Positions 1 through 7,596 of a stretch of 47,505 nt of DNA are shown one piece after another (position 1 is the first letter of the stretch; every line of letters starts with the position of its first letter). Origin of the DNA: Paenibacillus xerothermodurans (GTDB taxonomy: Bacteria > Bacillota > Bacilli > Paenibacillales > NBRC-103111); contig NZ_NHRJ02000022.1 of NCBI RefSeq assembly GCF_002220865.2, positions 1,306 to 48,810 of the forward strand, in the 5' to 3' direction. Position numbers and translations under genes: made by a program. Under the pieces are notes generated by a model. It made no database searches, was not told the DNA's origin, and saw only the letters and a program-made list of their open reading frames with translations.

Positions 1-184
1 GCAGGAGTTGCTGAAAACCTTCCTCGTCATTAGAAAACGACAAGGGATTGCCGATCACGATACCGCGAAAGTTTACGGCGCGTGCGACATGCAGTTGCTG
101 CGCGATGTCAATCCCGATAACCAAATGATGAGAGGTAATCTTTTCAATAAGTTGATTTTGTCTAGCTTGCGATTTAAACTTCAT
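1..184 (-). CDS. IS110-family transposase, N-terminal part (runs off the left edge)
   Basis: The minus strand reads 61 codons from an ATG at 184, preceded by AGGAGG at 10 nt spacing, and stays open to the window edge. The product begins MKFKSQARQNQLIEKI and then has the segment VIGIDIAQQLHVARAVNF. That is the first acidic block (hydrophobic strand, then GIDIA) of the DEDD, RuvC-like domain of IS110-family transposases. These enzymes work as site-specific recombinases without a classical DDE core. The rest of the domain and the C-terminal serine domain lie outside the window, so intactness cannot be judged. Family call is confident; subgroup is not determined. Confidence 0.85.
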   Translation of the reverse strand, partial: MKFKSQARQNQLIEKITSHHLVIGIDIAQQLHVARAVNFRGIVIGNPLSFSNDEEGFQQLL

Positions 185-313
185 AGTAGAGCGTCCTCCT
201 GGATGATGGAATTTAAAAGGGCTATGACCCGTTTCGCACTCCAATCGCTAGCCGAAGCCCACACTCCATAGTATTATGAGGAGCGGTTTCTTAATTGTAG
301 ATTGATTCGAGGT
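185..313 (-). mobile_element. Non-coding segment upstream of the IS110 transposase
   Basis: Between the transposase start and the next gene lie 129 bases with no convincing plus-strand gene. On the minus strand there is a GGGCT...AGCCC pairing around 215 to 260 and a repeated GGAGTG motif. IS110 elements carry an untranslated end upstream of the transposase, and in characterised members it encodes a structured guide (bridge) RNA. That this segment does so is inference. The outer element boundary cannot be placed because IS110 elements usually lack long terminal inverted repeats. Confidence 0.4.
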
Positions 314-321
314 GCATGAGG

Positions 322-951
322 ATGAACGTTGCCAATTCCTATTTAATCTCATTTTTTGCATGGCTAGCCATTTTGATAAATGGGCTAGTGGTTTTTCGTT
401 TTAAGCCATTCAATTACTGGAAGGAAATTCTAATCATTTGCATTTTCTGCTCAAGCGTTTCTAGCATTATTCAATATCTTAATATGATTATACTAATTAC
501 ATTTCTTCCCCCTGTATTAGCAATTCTATTTTTCACCCTTCTTACAGGGATACGATGGATCTATACTATGATTATCATAATGGTCGGCGTCACGGTTAGC
601 GGTCTCTTAGAGTTTGGAACTACTTATCTGTTCCATCGTTTCGACATTAGCGTTACCTTAGTTATGCTCGCAAATGATTATTCGATGGAATCATGGTATT
701 TTGTTGGAATTCATTTGGTCATCGCCCTTTGTCTTTATCAAAAGAGACTTGGATTCACATCACTGGAAATCTCGCGATCCCCGCGTCTAAGCGACAAATC
801 ATTAATTTTCACGTTGATATTCCTAGTGGCGAATTCAATTGCTGGGTTCTTCATCGCTTTTAATCAATCAGGCATTTTATATCTGGTACTGTTTGTGTTC
901 ATTGGATTTATCGTCTTTGTGATTTCTAATTACATCAGAGAGCTCGATTAG
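322..951 (+). CDS. Polytopic membrane protein, probably a truncated sensor-kinase membrane domain
   Basis: About 209 aa, nearly all hydrophobic, with roughly six membrane segments. I prefer the ATG at 322 (MNVANSYLIS) over the in-frame ATG at 316, because GAGG at 309-312 then has a normal spacing. The protein stops right after its last helix with the charged tail SNYIRELD. In membrane-bound GHKL-type sensor kinases this is about where the cytoplasmic linker to the kinase domains begins. No kinase motif follows in any frame before decayed transposase sequence starts near 1045. The likeliest reading is a sensor gene cut by insertion-element activity. A genuine small membrane protein is possible. 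Function is not assigned. Confidence 0.6.
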   Translation: MNVANSYLISFFAWLAILINGLVVFRFKPFNYWKEILIICIFCSSVSSIIQYLNMIILITFLPPVLAILFFTLLTGIRWIYTMIIIMVGVTVSGLLEFGTTYLFHRFDISVTLVMLANDYSMESWYFVGIHLVIALCLYQKRLGFTSLEISRSPRLSDKSLIFTLIFLVANSIAGFFIAFNQSGILYLVLFVFIGFIVFVISNYIRELD

Positions 952-1044
952 AATGAATGTTGGACGATCCTGACCGTTAGCCATCCATGCCACGTTTATA
1001 GCGGCCGCATCTTTCGCATCGGTTTTCCGTCCGGGTGCTGCTTT

Positions 1045-1452
1045 ACCGGCATATCGACACGAACGGCCGAACAGATTTTAACTGAAATCGGTACGGATGT
1101 GAAAAGGCAAGTCCCCACAGCAGCGCATATGTGGCTCATGGGCGGAACTTGTTCCTGGGCATAATAAAAGTGCTGGCAAACGGGAACCATCTAAAACCAA
1201 GAAAGGCAACAAATATTTAAGATCAGCGGTTGACTGAAGCAGCTTATTCAGTGCGAGGGTGTACAAACGTAAAGGCAGAAAACGAGCAGGGATTGTGGTC
1301 GCACACCGCCATGCGGTGGATCGCTTATTATCTCTTAACGCGAAAAGAAATGTATGTCTACTTAGGTGAAGACTGCTTTGATAAACGGAGACAACAGTTT
1401 ATTGTTCGGCACGCTGTACGAAGACTTGCGGGATGGGTTACAACGTCTTGAT
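1045..1452 (+). pseudogene. Decayed IS110-family transposase, C-terminal remnant
   Basis: Pieces in different plus-strand frames line up in order with the C-terminal (transposase_20) part of IS110 transposases. Near 1045-1150 is RTAEQILTEIGTDV; near 1155-1225 is NKSAGKREPSKTKKGNKYLR; near 1270-1320 is RKRAGIVVAHRHAV; near 1335-1440 is TRKEMYVYLGEDCFDKRRQQ. At least two frameshifts and several stops separate the pieces. The catalytic N-terminal half is absent. The remnant lies opposite in strand to the transposase start at the left edge, so the two are separate insertions or parts of a rearranged one. Confidence 0.8.
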
Positions 1453-1713
1453 AACAGTACCGGCCTCTTTGTCCCATCCATTGGCTCGCTAATACTTGAT
1501 CATTTAGGTGCTCTGCCTGTAAAAAATGAATCAGCTGCGTCTTCTTTGGGCGATGCCTTGTTGCCGTGTTATGGAAGTGAATTTTCATGGTAGTTCAACA
1601 GAAAATGAAGAACGCTACCATTCATTCGCTTGGGCTACGTTCTCCATTTTAACTTGCAGCCCTTTAGTAAAGCAGATACTCCTCCAAGCTTACCCGCCAA
1701 AAAAATCTAGCCA
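1453..1713. other. Gene-poor segment, probably insertion-element debris
   Basis: No supported gene. The minus strand holds a 76-codon open frame (1358-1588) starting MKIHFHNTATRHRPKKTQLI, whose basic N-terminus looks transposase-like. I cannot match it to a family, and it overlaps the IS110 remnant. It is treated as debris. Confidence 0.3.
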
Positions 1714-2193
1714 TTACTTGTGATACGGTTCACCGCGCATGATCTTAAACGCGCGGTACACCTGCTCCACCAGCACCAGCCGCATGAGCTGGTGTGGCAG
1801 AGTCATGCGTCCGAACGCGAGCTTCAGCTCGGCGCGCGCCAACACCTCGGGGGCGAGCCCTAGCGAGCCCCCGATAGCAAACGCCACGTGGCTGCGCCCA
1901 TACGTGGCCAACTCCTCGACGTGCCGCGCGAGCTCTTCGCTCGATAGCGGCTTGCCGTCGAGGGCTAGGGCGACGACATATGCGTCGCCCTTAATCTGCG
2001 CGAGGATGCGTTCACCCTCGCGCTGCCGTACGAGCGCCTCCTCCGCGGCGCTCATAGATTCCGGTGCCCTCTCATCGGGCACCTCGACGATCTGCACCCT
2101 GGCATAAGGCCCAAGGCGTTTGACATACTCGGCGATCCCCTGTATCAGATACTTCTCTTTTAATTTCCCTACGGCTACAATCTGAATCTGCAC
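1714..2193 (-). CDS. rlmH: 23S rRNA (pseudouridine1915-N3)-methyltransferase RlmH
   Basis: SPOUT-class methyltransferase that methylates pseudouridine 1915 in helix 69 of 23S rRNA, on assembled 70S ribosomes. The GTG at 2193 gives exactly 159 aa, the usual family length, and follows a purine-rich GGCGGGAG. The N-terminus [15 protein letters not shown] and the C-terminal knot are typical: [18 protein letters not shown] followed by [20 protein letters not shown], ending RGEPYHK. A longer in-frame extension to 2319 has no family support. It is the first core gene after the insertion-element remnants, and its gene is notably GC-rich. In Bacillus it likewise sits near the htrA-like gene. Confidence 0.97.
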   Translation of the reverse strand: MQIQIVAVGKLKEKYLIQGIAEYVKRLGPYARVQIVEVPDERAPESMSAAEEALVRQREGERILAQIKGDAYVVALALDGKPLSSEELARHVEELATYGRSHVAFAIGGSLGLAPEVLARAELKLAFGRMTLPHQLMRLVLVEQVYRAFKIMRGEPYHK

Positions 2194-2702
2194 TACACTC
2201 CCGCCTCTCATCTCTCTGCAGCTATGCCGGCACAACTGGGTCTCACCCGTGGACTGACACCACGGCCGTTCATTCATGCTGGCCACACGGCAATACAGGT
2301 CGAGTTTACCCGAGGCCACGCTAGGTTCCCCTCGTACTTACCACTGCATGTCCACAGTTCGTCTATCTCCCATGACCCCGTCTGCCAAGCCAACACTTTC
2401 CCCACGTCATTTCTCCACCGTGATACACATACGCATGCAGCCAAACTCGGCCTCACTCACTGGCACTCCCTCGCCCAATGCACACCAGCCAACATCCTGT
2501 CAGGCCATGCATAGATTCGCCTTGCGGCTAACACTCCCCTTAACCTTCCAGCACCGGCAGGCATCAGCCCGCGTTGAGCCAGCCCTCTTGCCCGCTCTGG
2601 TCCTTCCGCTCTGGTCCTTCCAGCGTGACACTCACGGTATATTCCACCACAATGGGCGCACACACCTTCCATCACACGCCTAACCAACACCTCCGCACCA
2701 AC
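2194..2702. other. Unusual C-rich spacer between rlmH and the CxxH/CxxC gene
   Basis: About 0.5 kb with a strong C excess on the plus strand. Several overlapping open frames of 60-135 codons occur on both strands, but none shows a domain, a good ribosome-binding site or recognisable similarity. It must hold the rlmH promoter; I see no convincing -35/-10 pair. A 14-bp tandem duplication lies at 2593-2620. Confidence 0.5.
2593..2620. repeat. Two-copy 14-bp tandem repeat
   Basis: CGCTCTGGTCCTTC occurs twice head to tail (2593-2606 and 2607-2620) inside the C-rich spacer. It looks like a local slippage duplication. Confidence 0.8.
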
Positions 2703-2737
2703 AAAAAAAGAAGGCCCGCCATCGCGCACAAGCCTTC
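2702..2737 (-). terminator. Rho-independent terminator after the CxxH/CxxC gene
   Basis: On the minus strand GAAGGC (2732-2737) pairs with GCCTTC (2710-2715) and is followed by a run of seven T (2702-2709, allowing one break). It lies 15 bases past the stop of the 55-aa gene and would end the htrA-CxxH/CxxC transcript. Confidence 0.7.
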
Positions 2738-2752
2738 GTATAATTCCTGCTG

Positions 2753-2920
2753 CTACACTACCAAAAAACGCCCCTGCTGCAGGCACCGCTCGCAGTGTGC
2801 CGGCGGCTCCCAAGCCCGAAAACGGACTTTTTCTAAATCAACAACGTCCGGTGCTTCTTCATATTCGTCGACAAATTCATCGATCGCAAGCTCCAAATGA
2901 TCCTTACATACAACATGCAT
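2753..2920 (-). CDS. CxxH/CxxC mini-protein (55 aa)
   Basis: A 55-aa frame from the ATG at 2920, with GGAG seven bases upstream. The product starts MHVVCKDHLELAIDEFVDEY, has PPAHCERC near residues 39-46, and ends GRFLVV. The paired CKDH and CERC motifs are the signature of the short CxxH/CxxC proteins of Bacillales, presumably zinc-binding; their function is unknown. In Bacillus relatives the gene also sits between the HtrA-like gene and rlmH. Here it starts 27 bases after the htrA-like stop, so the two are probably co-transcribed, and a terminator follows. Short length makes it easy to overlook. Confidence 0.9.
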   Translation of the reverse strand: MHVVCKDHLELAIDEFVDEYEEAPDVVDLEKVRFRAWEPPAHCERCLQQGRFLVV

Positions 2921-2947
2921 AATTTGACTCCACTCCGCTGTTTGGCT

Positions 2948-4168
2948 CTATTTATTATCGTCCTGCAATTCATCCAATGTTACCGTCGCCGTTGCTTTGT
3001 TCTCACCCCGGTAATAGGTGACCTCCAACTCATCCCCGATACGCTTTTTGCTATAAATGTATTTCCGCAGAGCCAGTGTTCCGTCTACAGCCTGACCATC
3101 CAGTTCCACAATGACGTCATTTGTTTTTAAACCCGCGTCCTTCGCTGGGCCGATTGCATCAATCACAATACTACCAGTTTTCACATCTGAAGGCAGCTTT
3201 AATACTTCCGTACCTTGGAAAGATTGTAAATCCTGAGTCACCACGCCGATATATGGCCTTTTTACTTTATGATCGGTTATCAGCGCATCAATAATTTGCT
3301 TGGCGGAATTAATCGGAATGGCAAACCCAAGTCCTTCCACTCCCATATCTGCAACCTTGAGTGTGTTAATCCCAACCACTTTGCCTTGAAGATTGACCAA
3401 CGCCCCGCCGCTGTTGCCTTGGTTGATTGCCGCATCGGTCTGGATCACATCCATCTCCCAATCGTAGCTCCCCTGCTGTCCCAAAGACACAGGTATCGTA
3501 CGCTTAGGCCAGCTGATGATACCCTTCGTCACCGTAGGCGCAAACCCCAGCCCGAGAGGATTACCAACCGCTATAGCGGTCTCACCGGCATGCAGCGCAT
3601 CGGAATCACCAAATTCAGCGACAATATTGATGCCATCCGCATCGATCTCCAATACCGCTAAATCGGTCATTTGATCCCGTCCGAGCAGTTCTGCCTTTTT
3701 GCGCTCTCCCTGTGCCGTCACCACATCCAGCTGTGTGAAGCCTTCCACCACATGGTTGTTGGTGACAATCCGGATTTTATCCCCGCTTTTCTGGAACATG
3801 ACACCGGATCCCAAACCTACTGCGCCATGAGACTCTGCATCGCCACCGTCGGCCGCGGAACCAATAATGCTGATCACCGTTGGGCCGACCACCGCTGCAG
3901 CACGTACCACCGAATCGCTGTTCAACATTTGAGCGTCGGAAACCACCGCTGCCGCCCCGGCGCCGTATGAGGCAGGCAAGGCCTCCTCTTCACCGCTTGC
4001 ACCGAACAGCAGCAGCAAAACCAACATCGCGGAGGCTCCGCCAGCAGCAGGCAGCAGCCATGGCGGCAGCTGTCTCCAACCTTTGCGGCTCAGTCGTTTC
4101 CCCCGGACTGACCAATTGTTCCATCGGGATACTTTAGTGGAATAAAAATCATCATCGAACAGACTCAT
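2948..4168 (-). CDS. htrC: Membrane-anchored HtrA-like serine protease with PDZ domain
   Basis: 406 aa. A basic cytoplasmic N-terminus (1-36), a single membrane segment (about 37-57), a short linker, a trypsin-like domain and one PDZ domain (about 300-395). The catalytic triad is visible: His139 in TNNHVV, Asp169 in MTDLAVL and Ser253 in GNSGGAL. The protease would face outside and degrade misfolded envelope proteins. The gene lies next to the walRKHIJ operon as in Bacillus (yyxA, also called htrC), but a 0.5-kb gap holding an opposing small gene separates it from walJ, so it has its own promoter. The paralogue name (htrC versus htrA/htrB) rests on this synteny. Confidence 0.95.
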   Translation of the reverse strand: MSLFDDDFYSTKVSRWNNWSVRGKRLSRKGWRQLPPWLLPAAGGASAMLVLLLLFGASGEEEALPASYGAGAAAVVSDAQMLNSDSVVRAAAVVGPTVISIIGSAADGGDAESHGAVGLGSGVMFQKSGDKIRIVTNNHVVEGFTQLDVVTAQGERKKAELLGRDQMTDLAVLEIDADGINIVAEFGDSDALHAGETAIAVGNPLGLGFAPTVTKGIISWPKRTIPVSLGQQGSYDWEMDVIQTDAAINQGNSGGALVNLQGKVVGINTLKVADMGVEGLGFAIPINSAKQIIDALITDHKVKRPYIGVVTQDLQSFQGTEVLKLPSDVKTGSIVIDAIGPAKDAGLKTNDVIVELDGQAVDGTLALRKYIYSKKRIGDELEVTYYRGENKATATVTLDELQDDNK

Positions 4169-4312
4169 TGTTTCCGCTCCCTTTTTGTGCGCTCGGTGCA
4201 GCTTCTACGGCGTCTATCAATCTCAAAAACTTTTAAAAACGTAGGAATGTTTTACATGCTGCAAGACTAGAATAAGAGTATAACAATTTAAACGAAAGAA
4301 GGCCGTTAAACC

Positions 4313-4513
4313 ATGAATCCTATTCCTACCCATTTGCAGCAAATCGATCTTATCGGCAAGCTCGCTGATCTCAAACATGCACATTACCAATCCGCCCTAC
4401 TAGTGAGCACAATCATCGAACTTTTAGTGGAAAAAGGCATCATTACCGCGCAGGATATTGCGTCCGTATCGGCCAAACTCGATGCATCCTACACGCCGCA
4501 GCACGATGGCTAG
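4313..4513 (+). CDS. Small conserved-looking hypothetical protein
   Basis: 66 aa from the ATG at 4313, with GAAAGAAGG about nine bases upstream. The sequence is mostly helical and amphipathic (HLQQIDLIGKLADLKHAHYQ, then LLVSTIIELLVEKGIITAQD), with no signal peptide or membrane helix. I do not recognise a family. It is one of the few genes opposing the fork direction in the left arm and is divergent from the HtrA-like gene, with 144 bases between the starts. The good ribosome-binding site and protein-like composition favour a real gene; no promoter stands out. Confidence 0.65.
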   Translation: MNPIPTHLQQIDLIGKLADLKHAHYQSALLVSTIIELLVEKGIITAQDIASVSAKLDASYTPQHDG

Positions 4514-4679
4514 CCCTTCCCAGCCTCGGCCTTTCCGGAGTCACCGACCTAATGACCACGCCATCCCACAACTCTTCTCTTGCACCGTCGCCACGCTCAC
4601 AGCGATCCGGCGGTGCATTCCGATGCGCACGAAGCACTATCCCAGTCAACGGCTCAAGCCGTGCCAACCGGCGGTACCG

Positions 4680-5483
4680 CTACTCCTCATCCAACCGATC
4701 CCATGCCGTGGCACGGTCGTAATAGGTGTCCATGAGTTCAGCCCGATGGTCGTCTTCACATAAACGCTCTTCCACCATATTATTCACGGTAAGCCTGGCC
4801 AAATCCATCATGTTGTGGTCACGGCTCAAATGCGCCAAATATACCCGCTTCGTCCGTGAGGTCATCACATCACATAGGCCGATGCCTGCTGCCTCATTGG
4901 ACAGATGGCCCAAATCGCTCAATATGCGCCGTTTAATATTCCACGGATATCTGCCGACCCGAAGCATCTCGATGTCATGGTTGGATTCCAGTACCATCAC
5001 GTCACTGTCACGGATCTGTTCCTTTACCTTCTCGCTCATGTAACCCAGATCGGTTGCCAGACTCAGCTTCTGATCCTCGTTATAAAAACAATAGCCGACC
5101 GGTTCGGCCGCATCATGTGAAATTCCGTACGACTCGACTCTAAGTGTGCCGAAGTCGCGAGCCTCACCGGTTTGCATCACACAGCGTTTGTCCTCCGCGA
5201 TATCCCCGATCTGTTTGTCCAGGGCGTCCCACGTCTTCTCATTGGCATACACGGGAAGATCGTACTTTCGTGCGATCGCCCCGAGCCCTTTGATATGGTC
5301 GGCATGCTCATGTGTTACCAGTATCGCGTCTAAATCTGCAGCGGAGATGTCCTTCTCCTTTAAAAGGGAGTCCACCTTCTTGGCACTCAAGCCTGCGTCG
5401 ACTAACACCTTGGTGTCTTCCGTTGCTACAACCATCGCGTTCCCCGTGGAACCGCTGGCGAGTACACTAAAACGTATTCCCAT
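4680..5483 (-). CDS. walJ: MBL-fold hydrolase WalJ (YycJ)
   Basis: 267 aa from the ATG at 5483 (MGIRFSVLASGSTGN), with GGGAG at normal spacing. An upstream in-frame ATG at 5516 lacks a site. It is a metallo-beta-lactamase-fold protein with the metal motif THEHADH at residues 57-63 and later conserved His/Asp positions (ATDLGY, LAHLSRDHN). WalJ is the last gene of the wal operon in many Firmicutes and has been linked to coordination of cell division and replication and to nuclease activity; the precise substrate is not established. It starts 34 bases after the walI stop, so it is co-transcribed with walI. Confidence 0.95.
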   Translation of the reverse strand: MGIRFSVLASGSTGNAMVVATEDTKVLVDAGLSAKKVDSLLKEKDISAADLDAILVTHEHADHIKGLGAIARKYDLPVYANEKTWDALDKQIGDIAEDKRCVMQTGEARDFGTLRVESYGISHDAAEPVGYCFYNEDQKLSLATDLGYMSEKVKEQIRDSDVMVLESNHDIEMLRVGRYPWNIKRRILSDLGHLSNEAAGIGLCDVMTSRTKRVYLAHLSRDHNMMDLARLTVNNMVEERLCEDDHRAELMDTYYDRATAWDRLDEE

Positions 5484-5517
5484 CTGTCTCTCCCATCTGA
5501 CCACGCAATGAATCATA

Positions 5518-6261
5518 TTAACGTTTTACTTTTTGTGGCGGCTCTACTGCCCCATTCAATGCATGCACATAATATATATCTTCACCGTTGCCAAGCGCCA
5601 CGCGCCAATATGGAACCATGAACATCGTCTGCGAATCGAACACCTGTCCATGATACCCCAACTCGATGCTGCTGACTACCGTTCCGCTCGGAAAATAGTT
5701 CTCGATAAGACTGCGCAGCACCGTGTAGGGTGAGATTACCTTCTGATCCTGCTGATCTCCTTCCGATTTGACCTCCACATAGCCTTGGCGGTAGGCTGTA
5801 ATCATTCCGTTCTGTTCTATCAGCTCCAACCGGACCTCAAACATCGGCAGCGATCGGTACAGCTGATGAAACACATACACTCCGTTGGCACTAAGCACCG
5901 GATCGTATTGATAAGCATCGATATTAGGAATTGATGCCTTGGCGGCAGCATTTCTAGTTGATCCTCGACTCATCAACGGACTGAACTTGAAGGGATTTTT
6001 CAGCGGTATCTCCTTATCCGGCTTGAGCTGCTCGTCGAACCGAACTTCAATTTCATTTAATCGAGCGACTTCCTTCGGCATTTCCGCCGACACCTGGATG
6101 TTTTTACTTTTCATTAGCCTTTGGATTTCCTCCGCCGCACTCGCCGTATTCGCATCGAACTCGAGTAGACCCGAGCGCGTTGTCCAGAGCTGGTAGCCCA
6201 GCACCAAGTTCAGCAGCAGGAAAGAAAGTATTAAGATCGTTTTCGCCCGGCTCCAATCCAT
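5518..6261 (-). CDS. walI: WalI (YycI), WalK-modulating membrane protein
   Basis: 247 aa from the ATG at 6261 (MDWSRAKTILILSF); AGGGGGG sits six bases upstream of it, whereas an ATG two codons earlier abuts the site. One membrane helix (about residues 7-25) and an extracytoplasmic domain follow, matching the YycI family. With WalH it forms a membrane complex that restrains the WalK sensor kinase in Bacillus. It lies 30 bases after walH and before walJ in the wal operon. The extracytoplasmic part is divergent, as is usual in this family. Confidence 0.9.
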   Translation of the reverse strand: MDWSRAKTILILSFLLLNLVLGYQLWTTRSGLLEFDANTASAAEEIQRLMKSKNIQVSAEMPKEVARLNEIEVRFDEQLKPDKEIPLKNPFKFSPLMSRGSTRNAAAKASIPNIDAYQYDPVLSANGVYVFHQLYRSLPMFEVRLELIEQNGMITAYRQGYVEVKSEGDQQDQKVISPYTVLRSLIENYFPSGTVVSSIELGYHGQVFDSQTMFMVPYWRVALGNGEDIYYVHALNGAVEPPQKVKR

Positions 6262-6291
6262 GTGCATCCCCCCTAGCGGCGCTCAGGCAAT

Positions 6292-7596
6292 TTATTCCAA
6301 AAACTCGTATGTCCCATCCCGCAGTTCGACCGTCCAGGCAGGCACTAACTCAAGCGTTTGATCATGTACGATCGGTTTGTATGCGGGAAATACCGAAAGT
6401 ATAGAAGACCTTTTGCCATATTGACTCAGCTTTTCGGCCAACGCTTCGCCTCCAACCAAAGAATGCTGGCTCTCCACCGCGTTTTGCACGTCCGGAATCA
6501 TCATGGAGCGCTCGTAGCTTGCAGCAATTCCTTTTTGCATGACAATTTTGATAAAACCAGCATTTTCAGACCCTTGGTTAATGACTGGAAGGGATTTGTG
6601 ATACTGCCTGAAAACGAACGCCTGATTGTTTGGCAGCAGACGCTGGGGCACCTTGTACAGTGAATATTTGCCATTCCATCCGCCGTGCTGGTTGATAAAC
6701 TGTACGGCTGAGAGCAGATTTTCACGCATGTCGTCCTTGCCATCCATCGTCGCCACAGGATCTGTGTAGGTCATCCAGCGTTGGTCGTTCTGCAACTTCA
6801 AGCCCCGCTTCGTATCGGTATAGATCTCCGATCCGTCCCGTTCCGACAAATTGCGGGTTATGGCAGGGTCTACGAAAAAATTCTGCTTCAGCTGCTCCAC
6901 CGCGTACTGCGTTACCGGCAGCTTTACCGCTTCGAACCAAATCGGCTGTACAGGCAGATAGTAATCCCCGTCTCCCTTTTCGTAATCTACTATTTGCTCC
7001 CGTGCCACAATTCCTTCCAACGTAACAAATCGTTCAATGTCCTTCGTTGAGATATCGGCACTCTCTACCTCATACATCGTATTCGCAGTATCCGTGAAAA
7101 AGATAGTTCTTACCTCGAATTTCATCGGGTCGGCGAAAAACCAAATCCGCGTGATGACGTCATTTTCCGGTGGCAGCGAACCTTTGATCTGCAGCACCTG
7201 CTCGCGCTGCAGCACATCGAACGGCAATCCGTCGCGAAAGCGGACTTCAAAGCCTTGCCGGGTGCTCCGAATTTCTTCCCAATTCACGTTTAGCGCTTCC
7301 GGGCTTGTTTTACGAAATCCTTCCAAGGATCGCTGCCGCACATTATCGAAGATCCTCGTGTAGGCTTCTGTTTCAGGATACAGCACCGTGTGCTGCTGGT
7401 TGCCCAGGTGCATCACCATCTGATCCGGGAACAGCAGATCCTCAACTGCCGCTTGAGAGCCGAGCGGTTCACTCTCCACATATTCGTCCTGCACCAACGG
7501 ATCGAAGCTTGGTGCGCTGTAATTAATATAGTAGCTCTGCAGCAGGCTGAGGCCGACGAGTATCACAAGTGCGGCTGATTTCAGCTTCTCAATCAT
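6292..7596 (-). CDS. walH: WalH (YycH), WalK-modulating membrane protein
   Basis: 434 aa. One N-terminal membrane helix (about 7-28, SAALVILVGLSLLQSYYINY) followed by a large extracytoplasmic region of the YycH type. The ATG at 7596 overlaps the walK stop as ATGA and has AGGAGG seven bases upstream, so translation is probably coupled to walK. Partner of WalI in controlling WalK. The gene order walR-walK-walH-walI-walJ is complete here. Confidence 0.93.
   Translation of the reverse strand: MIEKLKSAALVILVGLSLLQSYYINYSAPSFDPLVQDEYVESEPLGSQAAVEDLLFPDQMVMHLGNQQHTVLYPETEAYTRIFDNVRQRSLEGFRKTSPEALNVNWEEIRSTRQGFEVRFRDGLPFDVLQREQVLQIKGSLPPENDVITRIWFFADPMKFEVRTIFFTDTANTMYEVESADISTKDIERFVTLEGIVAREQIVDYEKGDGDYYLPVQPIWFEAVKLPVTQYAVEQLKQNFFVDPAITRNLSERDGSEIYTDTKRGLKLQNDQRWMTYTDPVATMDGKDDMRENLLSAVQFINQHGGWNGKYSLYKVPQRLLPNNQAFVFRQYHKSLPVINQGSENAGFIKIVMQKGIAASYERSMMIPDVQNAVESQHSLVGGEALAEKLSQYGKRSSILSVFPAYKPIVHDQTLELVPAWTVELRDGTYEFLE

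Noticed and set aside
2330-2345. AAGTACGAGGGGAACC on the minus strand, similar to the sarcin-ricin loop of 23S rRNA
   Set aside because: Only about 15 bases match and no flanking rRNA sequence is present; taken as chance.
2457-2813. 118-codon minus-strand frame in the C-rich spacer
   Set aside because: Its front part is a different reading frame of the true 55-aa CxxH/CxxC gene, and the rest has an Arg/Gly/Ala composition typical of a chance frame in GC-rich DNA.
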